Below, in pieces: positions 36,526 to 46,445 of a stretch of 64,000 bases of DNA (position 1 is its first letter; every line of letters begins with the position of its first letter). The position numbers were made by a program, and so were the translations under genes. The notes under the pieces were generated by a model. That model saw nothing but the letters and a program-made list of their open reading frames with translations. It was not told the origin of the DNA and did no database searches. Origin of the DNA: Aliiroseovarius sediminilitoris (GTDB lineage Bacteria > Pseudomonadota > Alphaproteobacteria > Rhodobacterales > Rhodobacteraceae); NCBI RefSeq assembly GCF_900109955.1, contig NZ_FOJB01000001.1, positions 1,612,001 to 1,676,000 of the forward strand, in the 5' to 3' direction.

Positions 36526-37476
36526 ATGTCTGATCCGTTCTTCACCCCCATTTCCGGTTTCGACCTGCCGCGCTTTGCGGGGGTTCCGACCTTCATGCGC
36601 CTTCCTCATGTGGAATTCGATCACCCCCGATTTTCCGATGTCCAGATCGGCTTGATCGGCGCACCGTGGGACGGGGGCACCACGAACCGTCCGGGGCCAC
36701 GCCATGGCCCGCGCCAGGTGCGCGACATGTCCACCATGATCCGCGCGCAGAACGGCGCGACCGGTGTGCGGCCGTTCGAGGCCGCGAACTGCGCCGATCT
36801 TGGCGATGTGGCCCCGAACCCAGCCGACCTGATGGACAGTTTGCAGCGGATGGAGCGATTCTATGCGCGGGTGAAGGCGGCAGGTATCAGGCCGCTGACC
36901 GCAGGTGGCGATCATCTGTGCACCTTGCCGATTTTGCGGGCGCTGGCCAAGGATGCTGCCTTGGGTATGGTTCATTTCGACAGCCATACGGATCTTTATC
37001 ACTCCTATTTCGGCGGCACGATGTATACCCACGGCACCCCTTTCCGCCGCGCGGTAGAGGAGGGGCTGTTGGACCCCTTGCGCGTGGTGATGATCGGCAT
37101 TCGCGGCACCGCCTATGACAACGAAGACCGGGATTTTGCCGAAAGCGTCGGGATCCGCGTCATACCGATCGAGGATTTCCATCAGCGCGGTGTGGCCGAC
37201 GTGATGGCCGAGGCACGCGAAATTACAGGATCAGGCGACACCTATGTCAGCTATGACATCGACTTTGTTGACCCGGCCTTTGCGCCTGGCACCGGCACCC
37301 CAGAAATTGGCGGTCCGAACTCGTTTCAGGCGATCGACGTGGTGCGCCACCTGAAAGGCGTGAATATTGTCGGCGCGGATCTGGTCGAAGTATCGCCACC
37401 ATTTGATGCCTCGGGCGCGACGGCCTATCTGGGGGCGTCGATCATGTTCGAGCTTCTGTGCATGATGACCGCCTAA
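36526..37476 (+). CDS. Second ureohydrolase (agmatinase or other guanidine hydrolase)
   Basis: A 316-residue binuclear-manganese hydrolase of the arginase/agmatinase family. Metal motifs are TAGGDHLCTLP, MVHFDSHTDLYH and SYDIDFVDPAFAPGTGTPE, with GADLVEVSPPFD after them. The first ligand box reads FDSHTD, with Ser where true agmatinases, including the copy at 5284, have Ala. This is seen in guanidinobutyrase- and guanidinopropionase-like members, so a substrate other than agmatine is plausible. AAAGGAAG precedes ATG 36526. It follows the HNH gene by 50 bases. Confidence 0.85.
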   Translation: MSDPFFTPISGFDLPRFAGVPTFMRLPHVEFDHPRFSDVQIGLIGAPWDGGTTNRPGPRHGPRQVRDMSTMIRAQNGATGVRPFEAANCADLGDVAPNPADLMDSLQRMERFYARVKAAGIRPLTAGGDHLCTLPILRALAKDAALGMVHFDSHTDLYHSYFGGTMYTHGTPFRRAVEEGLLDPLRVVMIGIRGTAYDNEDRDFAESVGIRVIPIEDFHQRGVADVMAEAREITGSGDTYVSYDIDFVDPAFAPGTGTPEIGGPNSFQAIDVVRHLKGVNIVGADLVEVSPPFDASGATAYLGASIMFELLCMMTA

Positions 37477-37563
37477 TTCCGCATTGGCCCCACTTTAGCT
37501 TGAGATAGGGATGATGAATGCTAGACTTTGCATCGCGGGACAGGTAGAAGCCATGTCAAAACC

Positions 37564-37575
37564 CGTTAGCGCTAA
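37564..37575. promoter_or_regulatory. Palindromic operator upstream of zwf
   Basis: GTTAGCGCTAAC is a perfect 12-bp palindrome centred 25 bases before the zwf start. It has the CG-centred form of LacI-family operators. The position, close to the start, favours repression. No LacI-family gene is in the window. Confidence 0.6.
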
Positions 37576-37593
37576 CAGAATTTGGAGTAGCCC

Positions 37594-39048
37594 ATGGTCT
37601 CGCGCGTCATTCCCGTCGATCCGTTCGATCTTGTGATTTTTGGGGGCACCGGCGACCTTGCCCGCCGGAAGATTTTGCCCGGCTTGTATCGGCGCCATCT
37701 GGACGGCCAGATGCCCGACGATGCGCGGATTATTGGGGCTGCGCGTGGAGATATGGATACGGATGGTTATCGCACTTTCGTCGAATCCGCTGTGCGCGAG
37801 TTTGTGTCAAAAAAGAAATGCAATCCGAAAGTCCTGAAGAGCTTTCTTGAGCGTCTGAGGTTCGTTCAACTGGATGCGACAGGAAAGCAGGGGTGGACGG
37901 ATCTGAAAGACGTGGTGCGGCAGGATATTGTTCAAGCCTTTTATTTCTCGGTCGGGCCAAGCCTGTTTGGACCCATTGCCGAACGGTTGCACACGCATGG
38001 GATCGCTGGTCCAACTGCGCGCATCGTGGTCGAAAAGCCGTTCGGACATGACGAAGCGAGTGCGCGGGCGCTGAACGCCTCGCTGGCCAAGCATTTCGAT
38101 GAGTATCAGATTTACCGGATCGACCACTATCTGGGTAAAGAGACGGTGCAAAATCTGATGGCGCTGCGGTTTGGTAATATGCTGTTCGAACCATTGTGGA
38201 ACGCGCAATACGTGGATCACATCCAGATCACCGTCGCGGAAACTGTTGGCGTCGAAGGGCGGGGCAGCTATTACGACAAATCCGGCGCGATGCGGGATAT
38301 GGTGCAGAACCACCTGATGCAGCTTTTGTGTCTGACCGCGATGGAGCCACCCTCGAAATTCGAACCCAACGCGGTGCGCGATGAAAAGCTCAAGATCATC
38401 CGCGCGCTTGATCCGGTGGCCACCGACGACATCGTGCGCGGTCAGTATCGTGGCAATGATGATGTGGCGTCCTATCTTGAGGATGCGGAAACCGGTGCCA
38501 GCACCACCGAAAGCTTTGTGGCAATGAAGCTGCAAATTTCGAACTGGCGCTGGAATGGCACGCCGTTCTATCTGCGCACCGGCAAGCGGATGCGTGGACG
38601 GATGTCCGAGATTGTGGTGCGTTTCAAGGAGCCGCCTCACTCCATTTTTGACGAGGATACCGGCCAATCCGCCAACGAATTGTCCATCCGTCTGCAACCG
38701 AATGAAGGCATGGATCTGAAGGTCACGATCAAGGAACCGGGTCTGGGTGGGATGCGCCTGATCGACGTGCCGCTGGACATGACCTTTGCCGACGCCTTGG
38801 GGGAAGAAGCGGCCGACGCCCCCGATGCCTATGAACGGCTGATCATGGACGTGATCCGGGGCAACCAAACCCTGTTCATGCGCGGCGACGAGGTCGAAGC
38901 GGCCTGGGCCTGGACCGATCCGATTATTGCCGGGTGGCAGGATCGTGGCGACAAGCCCAAACTTTACGACCCGTTCTCGACTGGGCCGGAAGAGGCGCTT
39001 ATGCTCTTGCACAAAGACGGTCGCCGATGGAGGGAGATCCGCGAATGA
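37594..39048 (+). CDS. zwf: Glucose-6-phosphate 1-dehydrogenase
   Basis: Zwf oxidises glucose-6-phosphate to 6-phosphogluconolactone, reducing NADP+, at the entry of the Entner-Doudoroff and pentose phosphate routes. The nucleotide-binding motif FGGTGDLARRK (16-26), the active-site RIDHYLGK (~174-181), and EKPFGHD are diagnostic. The length of 484 aa is normal. GGAG sits 6 bases before the ATG, and a LacI-type palindrome is just upstream. It overlaps pgl by four bases, and pgi follows, making a zwf-pgl-pgi unit. Confidence 0.97.
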   Translation: MVSRVIPVDPFDLVIFGGTGDLARRKILPGLYRRHLDGQMPDDARIIGAARGDMDTDGYRTFVESAVREFVSKKKCNPKVLKSFLERLRFVQLDATGKQGWTDLKDVVRQDIVQAFYFSVGPSLFGPIAERLHTHGIAGPTARIVVEKPFGHDEASARALNASLAKHFDEYQIYRIDHYLGKETVQNLMALRFGNMLFEPLWNAQYVDHIQITVAETVGVEGRGSYYDKSGAMRDMVQNHLMQLLCLTAMEPPSKFEPNAVRDEKLKIIRALDPVATDDIVRGQYRGNDDVASYLEDAETGASTTESFVAMKLQISNWRWNGTPFYLRTGKRMRGRMSEIVVRFKEPPHSIFDEDTGQSANELSIRLQPNEGMDLKVTIKEPGLGGMRLIDVPLDMTFADALGEEAADAPDAYERLIMDVIRGNQTLFMRGDEVEAAWAWTDPIIAGWQDRGDKPKLYDPFSTGPEEALMLLHKDGRRWREIRE

Positions 39049-39719
39049 AACTGGTCGAATATGCCGATCGCGACATGATGATGCTGGACTTGGCCGACAA
39101 GATCGCGTCAGAACTGGCGATGGCACTGGATCGCGAAGACCGTGCCGCGCTGGCGGTGCCCGGTGGCACAACGCCAGGCCCGGTCTTTGACGCTTTGTCC
39201 GCTGTCGATCTGGACTGGGCGCGGGTGGACGTGATGCTGACCGACGAACGTTGGGTGCCCGAAGACAACCCGCGTTCGAACACCGCATTGTTGAAGAAAA
39301 GACTGTTGACTGACAAAGCCGCCGCCGCCCGTCTGATCCCGCTTTATGGCGGAACATCGGCGCCCGAGGATTGTCTGGACACATTGTCTGAAGGCATTCG
39401 GGGCGCGCTGCCGCTCTCGGTGGTGTTGCTGGGCATGGGCGAGGATATGCACACGGCCAGCCTGTTTCCGGGGGCGGACCGCTTGTCGGATGGGCTGTCC
39501 CCGAAGGCCCCGGCTCTGCTGCCGATGCGTGCGCCGGGGGCGGATGAACCGCGTGTTACGTTGACCGCGCCGGTTTTGAATGGCGCCATGTCGAAACATC
39601 TGCTGATAATGGGGGAAGGTAAACGCGCCGCACTTGCATCCGCAATTGATGCCGCTGACGCGTTCGACGCTCCGGTCAAGGCGGTTTTGACGGATATGAC
39701 AGTTCATTGGGCCGCGTGA
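39045..39719 (+). CDS. pgl: 6-phosphogluconolactonase
   Basis: Pgl hydrolyses the lactone made by Zwf to 6-phosphogluconate. It is the DevB/SOL type: [36 protein letters not shown] and [16 protein letters not shown] are the family motifs. Length 224 aa. Translation is coupled to zwf by an ATGA overlap, with AGGGAG upstream. Confidence 0.94.
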   Translation: MKLVEYADRDMMMLDLADKIASELAMALDREDRAALAVPGGTTPGPVFDALSAVDLDWARVDVMLTDERWVPEDNPRSNTALLKKRLLTDKAAAARLIPLYGGTSAPEDCLDTLSEGIRGALPLSVVLLGMGEDMHTASLFPGADRLSDGLSPKAPALLPMRAPGADEPRVTLTAPVLNGAMSKHLLIMGEGKRAALASAIDAADAFDAPVKAVLTDMTVHWAA

Positions 39720-39747
39720 CGCAGGCCGGAGATATTTGAGGAAGATC

Positions 39748-41379
39748 ATGAGTTTCAGCGAGTTGAAAGCCTATTGCGCGGCAAATGATGCAAGCCGAAT
39801 ATCAGACCTGTTTGCCGACGACACCCGCGCCGGTTCGTTCTCGACACAGGCGTTGGGGCTGGTGTTTGACTGGTCCAAAGTCGCCCTTGATGACGACGGT
39901 GTCGACCTTCTGCTCGCGCTGGCGGACGACGCGCAGGTGGCCGCACGCCGCGCGGATATGTTCGCGGGCAAGAAGATCAACCTGACCGAGGATCGCGCGG
40001 TGCTGCACGTGGCCCTGCGCGCCGGTGGCGACACGCGGATCGAGGTGGACGGCACTGACGTCATCCCCCAGGTGCATGAAACATTGGCCCGAATGCGCGA
40101 CTTTGCCTCGCGACTGCGGTCAGGCCAGATCCGTGCACCGGGCGGTGGGCGGTTCCGTGATGTAGTGAACATAGGGATCGGCGGGTCTGACCTTGGCCCC
40201 GCGATGGCGACGCTTGCCCTGTCTCCGTATCATGATGGACCGCGCGTGCATTTCGTCTCGAACGTCGATGGGGCACAGATTGCGGACGTGCTGGCGGGAC
40301 TGAATCCGGCGGAAACACTGGTGATCGTGGCGTCCAAGACCTTCACCACCATTGAAACCATGACCAACGCCGCCACGGCCCGCGATTGGCTGGCGCGCGA
40401 AGTGGGGCTGGGGTCTGTGGGGCTTCATTTCGCGGCCCTGTCATCAAATCTGAAAAAAACGGCCGAATGGGGCATCGCGGATGAACGCGTCTTCGGGTTC
40501 GAGGACTGGGTTGGTGGGCGCTATTCGATGTGGGGTCCGATTGGCCTGTCCCTGATGATCGCCATCGGCCCGGATCGGTTTGACCAGATGCTTGAAGGCG
40601 CCCGGTCGATGGACGAACATTTCTGTCATGCCCAAGGTCGGGACAACATGCCCCTGATGTTGGCGCTTGTGGGGATCTGGCACCGCCAGATCTGTGGCTA
40701 TCCGACCCGCGCGGTCTTGCCCTATGAGCAGCGTTTGGCCCGCCTTCCGGCCTATCTTCAGCAGTTGGAGATGGAGAGCAACGGCAAGCGCGTCGCCTTG
40801 GATGGCAGCCTGTTGGACGAGGTGTCCGGCCCGGTGGTCTGGGGCGAACCCGGCACCAATGGGCAGCACGCGTTTTATCAGTTGATCCATCAGGGAACAG
40901 ATATCATTCCGTGTGAATTCATGGTCGGCGCGTCGGGGCACGAACCAGAACTTGACCATCAGCACAGATTGTTGATGGCCAATTGTCTGGCGCAATCACA
41001 AGCCTTGATGCAGGGCCGGTCGCTCGAGGTGGCGCGCCAGATGATGCAGGCACAGGATTTCGAAGGCGAAGAACTTGAACGCCAGGCCGCGCACCGCGTG
41101 TTTCCGGGCAATCGTCCGTCGACCACCTTGCTCTATCCCAAACTGACACCCGAAGTGCTGGGCCAGATCATCGCGCTTTATGAGCACCGCGTGTTTGTGG
41201 AAGGCGTGATCCTTGGCATCAACTCGTTTGACCAATGGGGTGTCGAGCTTGGCAAGGAACTGGCCGTGGCGTTGGAACCGGTGGTATCTGGTGCTGCGGA
41301 TGGGGCCGGGCTTGACGGATCAACCCGCGCTTTGGTGGCGCATCTGCAAGCGATGAAGAAGAGCCGAACTGTAACTTAG
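39748..41379 (+). CDS. pgi: Glucose-6-phosphate isomerase
   Basis: Interconverts glucose-6-phosphate and fructose-6-phosphate. Signature segments: [32 protein letters not shown], and the C-terminal [24 protein letters not shown]. The length of 543 aa is standard. ATG 39748 is preceded by TGAGGAAG; it starts 28 bases after pgl, so it belongs to the same operon and lets the cell cycle fructose-6-phosphate back into the Zwf route. Confidence 0.97.
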   Translation: MSFSELKAYCAANDASRISDLFADDTRAGSFSTQALGLVFDWSKVALDDDGVDLLLALADDAQVAARRADMFAGKKINLTEDRAVLHVALRAGGDTRIEVDGTDVIPQVHETLARMRDFASRLRSGQIRAPGGGRFRDVVNIGIGGSDLGPAMATLALSPYHDGPRVHFVSNVDGAQIADVLAGLNPAETLVIVASKTFTTIETMTNAATARDWLAREVGLGSVGLHFAALSSNLKKTAEWGIADERVFGFEDWVGGRYSMWGPIGLSLMIAIGPDRFDQMLEGARSMDEHFCHAQGRDNMPLMLALVGIWHRQICGYPTRAVLPYEQRLARLPAYLQQLEMESNGKRVALDGSLLDEVSGPVVWGEPGTNGQHAFYQLIHQGTDIIPCEFMVGASGHEPELDHQHRLLMANCLAQSQALMQGRSLEVARQMMQAQDFEGEELERQAAHRVFPGNRPSTTLLYPKLTPEVLGQIIALYEHRVFVEGVILGINSFDQWGVELGKELAVALEPVVSGAADGAGLDGSTRALVAHLQAMKKSRTVT

Positions 41380-41389
41380 CTCGACTGAT

Positions 41390-41405
41390 CGCCAACAGAT
41401 TGGCG
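41390..41405. terminator. Short hairpin between convergent pgi and pldB-like genes
   Basis: Perfect CGCCAA / TTGGCG stem with a CAGA loop in the 32-base gap between two convergent stops. No T-run, so intrinsic termination is uncertain. Confidence 0.4.
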
Positions 41406-41411
41406 TCGGGG

Positions 41412-42371
41412 TCAGGCGGCCGATGTGGTCTTGCGCCCTTGGGCCAGGTCTTCGATCGAGGTGTAAACCCGACTGCGCACTTCTGGCGCTTCCATAATCA
41501 CTTCGTGCTGAAACCCTTGCAGGATTTCAAGCCGCCCGTTCGGCCAGCGGGCCATCAGCGCGTGGATGGGCGCGGGTTCGACGATGCGCTCATTCGTGCC
41601 CAACCATGTCACGGCGGGCACATTTGGGGCTGCCATGCTGGCAAGCTCTCTCATCTCGGTCAGCGCGGCAAAAAGCCAGCCCGCCGTCGGGCCGCCAAGC
41701 GTCAATTCAGGGTGGGCTTTCGCCTGATCGCGCATCATGTCCCACATCTGGGCATTTGTCGTCAGCATGTTGTCATCAAACGGTTCCGCCAGCACATAGG
41801 TCTGGCGCGCGGTTCCGGGTGATAAGGCCAGCTTCCATGGCGACCGGTGCAAAGCCCAGGAAAAGCCCCAGGCCAGTGGGCGGACGGGTTTGGACAAGAT
41901 GATGCCCCACATTGGTGCGCTGAAACACGCTCCGGCAACCTCCAGCCCGTTGTGCAGCGCACGCAATCCGATACAGCCTCCCATTGAATGGGCGAGCATT
42001 GTAAAGGGGCGGGGCAGATCAAGCTCGGTTGCCAAGGCCATCATCTGGGCCAGATCGAGCTGGTATTCGTCGAAATGGTCGACATGACCCAGCGCACGTT
42101 CGTTGTCCGGCCGGTCGGCCAGACCTTGTCCGCGCCAGTCGATGGTCAGCGTGTCAAATCCACGCTCGGCCAGTTCGGCGGCGATCAGCCCGTATTTCTC
42201 GATATACTCCGTGCGGCCGGGAAACAACAAAACGGTGCCGCGCCTGGGCGATCCGTCCGGCCGCGGCCAATGGGCCAGGCGCACCCGCACACCGTCCGAC
42301 GCCATGCGCCAAAAGGCGCGCCCACCGGGCGGACCTTTCGCGATGTCGTCGAACAGGGGTGCGTCTGACAT
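41412..42371 (-). CDS. pldB: Lysophospholipase-like alpha/beta hydrolase
   Basis: A 319-residue hydrolase of the PldB/monoglyceride lipase group: VLLFPGRTEYIEKYG at the oxyanion hole, LTIDWRGQGLADR, the nucleophile in LAHSMGGCIG, and late FQHEVIMEAPEVR with the triad histidine. It likely cleaves lysophospholipids or monoacylglycerols on the cytoplasmic side. It is 20 bases downstream of the SCP2 gene on the same strand, so a shared lipid role is plausible. The exact substrate is inferred. Confidence 0.85.
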   Translation of the reverse strand: MSDAPLFDDIAKGPPGGRAFWRMASDGVRVRLAHWPRPDGSPRRGTVLLFPGRTEYIEKYGLIAAELAERGFDTLTIDWRGQGLADRPDNERALGHVDHFDEYQLDLAQMMALATELDLPRPFTMLAHSMGGCIGLRALHNGLEVAGACFSAPMWGIILSKPVRPLAWGFSWALHRSPWKLALSPGTARQTYVLAEPFDDNMLTTNAQMWDMMRDQAKAHPELTLGGPTAGWLFAALTEMRELASMAAPNVPAVTWLGTNERIVEPAPIHALMARWPNGRLEILQGFQHEVIMEAPEVRSRVYTSIEDLAQGRKTTSAA

Positions 42372-42391
42372 GCCGTGTCCTTCGTATGGCC

Positions 42392-42682
42392 TTAGCCCAG
42401 AGCAGCGCCAAGCTGCATTGCCAACCCCATGTCACCATCCACCGACAGCTTGCCGCTCATGAAGGCCGTGGTTGGGTTCATCTCGCCTGACAGCATGTCC
42501 TGAAACACATCGGAATCGGCGGTCAGAGTGACGTCAGCCTCTTCGTCGCCCACCCGTGCGCCATTGCCATCGACCATGATGGACCCGGCTCCGTTCAGCA
42601 CAAATTTCGCCGTGCCGCCGTCAAAGCCGCCTTCCATTTTTTCATTCAGGGCGGCCACTGCCGCATTGATCACGTCACTCAC
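42392..42682 (-). CDS. SCP2 sterol-transfer-domain protein
   Basis: A 96-residue stand-alone SCP2 domain: LNGAGSIMVDGNGARVGDEEADVTL then a CDVFQDMLSGEMNP-like core and AFMSGKLSVDGDMGLAMQL, the usual C-terminal helix. SCP2 domains bind acyl lipids in a hydrophobic tunnel. It has the same strand as the lysophospholipase-like gene, 20 bases apart, so they are probably cotranscribed. It is divergent from the TPR protein gene. Confidence 0.88.
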   Translation of the reverse strand: MSDVINAAVAALNEKMEGGFDGGTAKFVLNGAGSIMVDGNGARVGDEEADVTLTADSDVFQDMLSGEMNPTTAFMSGKLSVDGDMGLAMQLGAALG

Positions 42683-42865
42683 GTGCTATCCTCCGTTTTC
42701 TGCCCATCCAGGCGTCAATATCGCAGGAATGCTAACGCAGTGCTGACGCAGGCGTAAATCGCTTTTCGCGGAAGTGACGCGCGGGAAGGTCGCATTGCTG
42801 CGATAATCCGCCGGTTGCACGGGAATGTGTCTGTTGTGACGCCTCGCTTCTGATAAAGTTTCGAC

Positions 42866-43468
42866 ATGGTTCGCACAAGTATCTTTGCCGCGTCGATTCT
42901 TGCGCTGATGACTGGTCTGCCCATCTCCGGCGCAGCCCAGACCTCCGAGCCGTCATCAAGCGCGCCCGCAACCACCACCGCCCCCGTGCCCATGACGGAC
43001 AAGCTTGACCAGCTTTTCGTCCAATTGGCCCAGGCTGATGACAGCAATTGGAAAGCGCTTGAGGATGAGATCTGGGAGCTTTGGTCGCGGTCCGGGTCAG
43101 ACGCGTTCGACCTGCTTCTGGACCGGGGTCGCAAGGCGATGGATGCAGGCGATTTCGAAGTCGCGATCGAGCATCTGACCGCGCTGACCGACCATGCCCC
43201 TGATTTTGCCGAAGGCTGGAACGCACGCGCCACGGCCTTTTATCTGTCCGGGCGGCTGGGTTTGTCGCTGGATGACATCGCGCGAGTCCTGACGTTGGAG
43301 CCGCGCCATTTCGCTGCCTTGTCCGGGCTGGGGATTATTCTCGAGGAGTTGGGCGACAATCGCGGCGCGCTTGAGGCCTATCGCCTGTCGCTTGCTATAC
43401 ATCCCCGAAATCCACGCGTAAAAGAGGCCGTCCAACGGCTTGAATCTGCCGAAGGGCGGGATATCTGA
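42866..43468 (+). CDS. Exported TPR-repeat protein
   Basis: A 200-residue protein with a signal peptide (residues ~1-24, ending ISGAAQ), a Ser/Ala/Thr/Pro-rich spacer, and two to three tetratricopeptide repeats (GRKAMDAGDFEVAIEHLTALTDHAPDFAE is one, split here by reading; AALSGLGIILEELGDNRGALEAYRLSLAIHP is the next), so a protein-binding scaffold in the periplasm. No clear ribosome binding site. It precedes the helicase gene by about 50 bases on the same strand. Confidence 0.8.
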   Translation: MVRTSIFAASILALMTGLPISGAAQTSEPSSSAPATTTAPVPMTDKLDQLFVQLAQADDSNWKALEDEIWELWSRSGSDAFDLLLDRGRKAMDAGDFEVAIEHLTALTDHAPDFAEGWNARATAFYLSGRLGLSLDDIARVLTLEPRHFAALSGLGIILEELGDNRGALEAYRLSLAIHPRNPRVKEAVQRLESAEGRDI

Positions 43469-43520
43469 ACGGAACGGGCGCGGGCAATTGCGCCCACCGA
43501 CACGGACGGAAGGGCAGAAC

Positions 43521-46445
43521 ATGGTCTCGGACAGCGCGCGGGGTGGCCCGCGGATCACCGCCGTGCTGGGTCCGACCAACACAGGCAAAACCCATTATGC
43601 TCTGGACCGGATGCTGGGCTATCGCAGCGGTGTCATCGGTCTGCCGCTGCGCCTTTTGGCGCGCGAGGTCTATGACAAGCTGGTCGGTTTGCGTGGCCCC
43701 AATGCGGTCGCGCTGGTCACGGGCGAAGAGCGGATCGTGCCCGAACGCGCGCAATATTGGGTTGCGACGGTCGAGGCGATGCCACTGGGTCTGGGCGCCG
43801 ATTTTGTCGCCATTGACGAAATCCAGCTTTGCGCCGACCCCGAGCGCGGCCATGTGTTCACCGACCGTCTGCTGCATATGCGCGGCACTCAGGAAACGCT
43901 GTTCCTGGGGTCCGACACCATGCGCAGCGCGATTGCGGGATTGGTGCCCGAGGTGCAGTTTCTTTATCGCGAACGATTTTCCGAGCTTGTCCATGCTGGA
44001 TCCAAGAAACTCAGCCGGATGCCGGGGCGATCTGCGATTGTCGGATTTTCCGTTGATAACCTCTATGCAATCGCCGAACTGATGCGGCGCCAGAAAGGGG
44101 GTGCGGCGGTGGTGATGGGCGCGCTGTCCCCGCGCACCCGCAACGCTCAGGTCGAGATGTACCAGAATGGCGAGGTCGAGTATCTGATCGCCACGGATGC
44201 CATCGGCATGGGGCTGAACCTTGATATCGACCATGTCGCCTTCTCGGCCCTGTCTAAGTTTGACGGGAACCGGATGCGACAGCTTGCGCCCAATGAACTG
44301 GCACAGATCGCTGGCCGGGCCGGGCGGTATATGAAACATGGCTCGTTCGGTGTGACGGGTGAGGCCGCACCGTTGTCGGACGAGGTGGCCGAGGCGATCA
44401 CCTCGCATTCCTTCACACCGATCCGAAAATTGTGTTGGCGGAATGCCGACTTGACGTTTGGCAATCTGCAGGCGCTTATCCGCTCACTCGAACTGCCCAC
44501 CACCAACAACTGGCTGACACGCGCGCGCGATGCCGATGACGTGGTGGCCCTGAAGATGCTGTCCGAGGACGCCGAGGTCGTCGCCCGCGCCACCGACGGG
44601 CGCTCTGTCGGGCTTCTGTGGGACATATGCCGTTTGCCTGATTTTCGTGGTATCAGTCATGCAGAGCATGCCAGCCTGATCACCAGCCTGTTCAGTGACA
44701 TTCACGAGCATGGGCGCGTGCGCGAAGACTGGTTTGCCCGGCAAGTGAAGCGGATCGACCGGGCCGAGGGCGATATAGATACCCTTTCCAAGCGGTTGGC
44801 GTATATTCGCACATGGACATATGTGGCACAGCGCCGCGACTGGCTGGACGATGTTGCCCATTGGCGCGGAGAGACTCGTGCTGTAGAAGATCGCCTGTCG
44901 GATGCGTTACACAGCGCCCTGACCAAAAGATTTGTAGATCGCCGCACATCGGTATTGCTGCGGCGGTTGAAACAGAAGGAGAGCCTCGTGGCTGACGTGA
45001 ATGACAAAGGTGAAGTGACGGTCGAGGGACAATTCGTTGGCCGGTTGGACGGGTTTCAGTTCAGCCAGGACTCGTCCCAGAGCCCGGAAGAGGCAAAAAC
45101 CCTGCGGGCGGCGAGCCTGAAGGCGCTTGCGCCAGAATTTCACCTGCGCGCGGACCGGTTCTATAACGCGCCGGATACCGAGCTGGATTTCACCGAGCAA
45201 GGTGGGCTGATGTGGGGCGAGCTGGCCGTTGGCAAGCTGGTCAAGGGTGATGAACTTCTGAAACCGCGTGTGCAGGCATTCGTCGATGAAGAGGCCGGCA
45301 GTGATGTGGCCGAAAAGGTCGCGCGTCGGTTGCAGCATTTCATCGATCGCAAGGTGCAGGCGCTGTTCGAGCCGCTGACCACCATCGAGAAGGACGAGAC
45401 GCTGACCGGCCTGGCGCGTGGCTTCGGCTTCCGCATGATCGAGGCGCTGGGGATTATCCCGCGCGATCAGGTGGCACAGGAAGTGAAGGATCTGGATCAG
45501 GATGCCCGGTCTGCCTTGCGCAAACACGGTGTGCGCTTCGGTCAGTTCACCATCTTCATGCCGCTGCTTCTGAAGCCTGCGCCGACCCGGTTGCGTCTGG
45601 TTTTGGACAGCCTGTTCAAAGACTTGTCAGAGTTTCCTGAATCGCCGCCGCCCGGCCTTGTCACGATCCCGGTGGTCGAGGGAGTGGATCAATCCGCCTA
45701 TATGCTGGCAGGTTATCGCCCCGCCGGAGCGCGCGCGATCCGCATCGACATGCTGGAACGTCTGGCCGATCAGCTGCGTGCCGAAGACAGCCGCGGCGGG
45801 TTCGAAGCCAAGGCCGACATGCTGTCGATCACCGGCATGACGCTGGAGCAGTTCGCGGATTTGATGCAGGGGCTTGGTTATAAGGCCGCGAAGGCCGAGC
45901 GTGTGAAGGTCAAAGCGCCCGCAGCAGACGCCGAAAATAAATCCGCCGATGGCGACCCGACCGAGACGCCCACGGAAGCACCAACCGAGACACCGACCGA
46001 AGTGCCTGCTCAGACGCCGGATGAGACCCCGTCAGAGGCACCGGCTGAACTGCCTGTCGAGATGCCAAGCGAAACGCCGGGCGAGGTGCCCGCCGAAGTG
46101 CCGACCGAAACCTCTGCCGAAAGTGCAGAAGCCCCAGAAGCCCCAGAGGCATCCGAAGCCCCCGAAGCCCCCGAAACCGAAGTGTTCTATACCTTCACAT
46201 GGGGCGGCTTTGGTCGCGCCCGTGGTGGGAAACCGCGCGGGGACCGTGCGCAAGGTGATCGACCGCGTGGCAAACAAGGTGGCAAGCCCGGTGGTAAAAC
46301 CGGCGGCAAGCCGGGCCGGGGCGGTCCACGCAAAGGTCCACGCGACACCAAGCCGAAAAGCTATCAGTCCGGGCCACGAAAAGAAAAAGCCATCGACCCG
46401 GACAATCCCTTCGCCGCCTTGCTGGCGCTGAAGGAAAAGAACTGA
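43521..46445 (+). CDS. SUV3-like RNA/DNA helicase with a low-complexity tail
   Basis: A 974-residue superfamily 2 helicase of the SUV3/MgpS type. Motif I is LGPTNTGKTH (~15-24), Ia region GLPLRLLAREVYDKL, VTGEERIVP, the DEIQ box near residue 99, and motif VI ELAQIAGRAGRY. After the helicase core (to ~460) there is a long helical domain, then from ~806 a tract of five-residue repeats (PTETP, PTEVP, PSEAP and similar), an EAPEAPEASEAPEAPE stretch, and a Gly/Arg/Lys-rich RNA-binding-like end. Likely an RNA helicase in decay or ribosome-related work; its exact job is not shown. The tail is probably disordered. It overlaps nothing and is followed immediately by the S4 gene. Confidence 0.88.
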   Translation: MVSDSARGGPRITAVLGPTNTGKTHYALDRMLGYRSGVIGLPLRLLAREVYDKLVGLRGPNAVALVTGEERIVPERAQYWVATVEAMPLGLGADFVAIDEIQLCADPERGHVFTDRLLHMRGTQETLFLGSDTMRSAIAGLVPEVQFLYRERFSELVHAGSKKLSRMPGRSAIVGFSVDNLYAIAELMRRQKGGAAVVMGALSPRTRNAQVEMYQNGEVEYLIATDAIGMGLNLDIDHVAFSALSKFDGNRMRQLAPNELAQIAGRAGRYMKHGSFGVTGEAAPLSDEVAEAITSHSFTPIRKLCWRNADLTFGNLQALIRSLELPTTNNWLTRARDADDVVALKMLSEDAEVVARATDGRSVGLLWDICRLPDFRGISHAEHASLITSLFSDIHEHGRVREDWFARQVKRIDRAEGDIDTLSKRLAYIRTWTYVAQRRDWLDDVAHWRGETRAVEDRLSDALHSALTKRFVDRRTSVLLRRLKQKESLVADVNDKGEVTVEGQFVGRLDGFQFSQDSSQSPEEAKTLRAASLKALAPEFHLRADRFYNAPDTELDFTEQGGLMWGELAVGKLVKGDELLKPRVQAFVDEEAGSDVAEKVARRLQHFIDRKVQALFEPLTTIEKDETLTGLARGFGFRMIEALGIIPRDQVAQEVKDLDQDARSALRKHGVRFGQFTIFMPLLLKPAPTRLRLVLDSLFKDLSEFPESPPPGLVTIPVVEGVDQSAYMLAGYRPAGARAIRIDMLERLADQLRAEDSRGGFEAKADMLSITGMTLEQFADLMQGLGYKAAKAERVKVKAPAADAENKSADGDPTETPTEAPTETPTEVPAQTPDETPSEAPAELPVEMPSETPGEVPAEVPTETSAESAEAPEAPEASEAPEAPETEVFYTFTWGGFGRARGGKPRGDRAQGDRPRGKQGGKPGGKTGGKPGRGGPRKGPRDTKPKSYQSGPRKEKAIDPDNPFAALLALKEKN

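Noticed and set aside
37807-39384. 525-codon minus-strand frame opposite zwf and pgl
   Set aside because: Antisense shadow of two conserved enzymes; no domain and no ribosome site.
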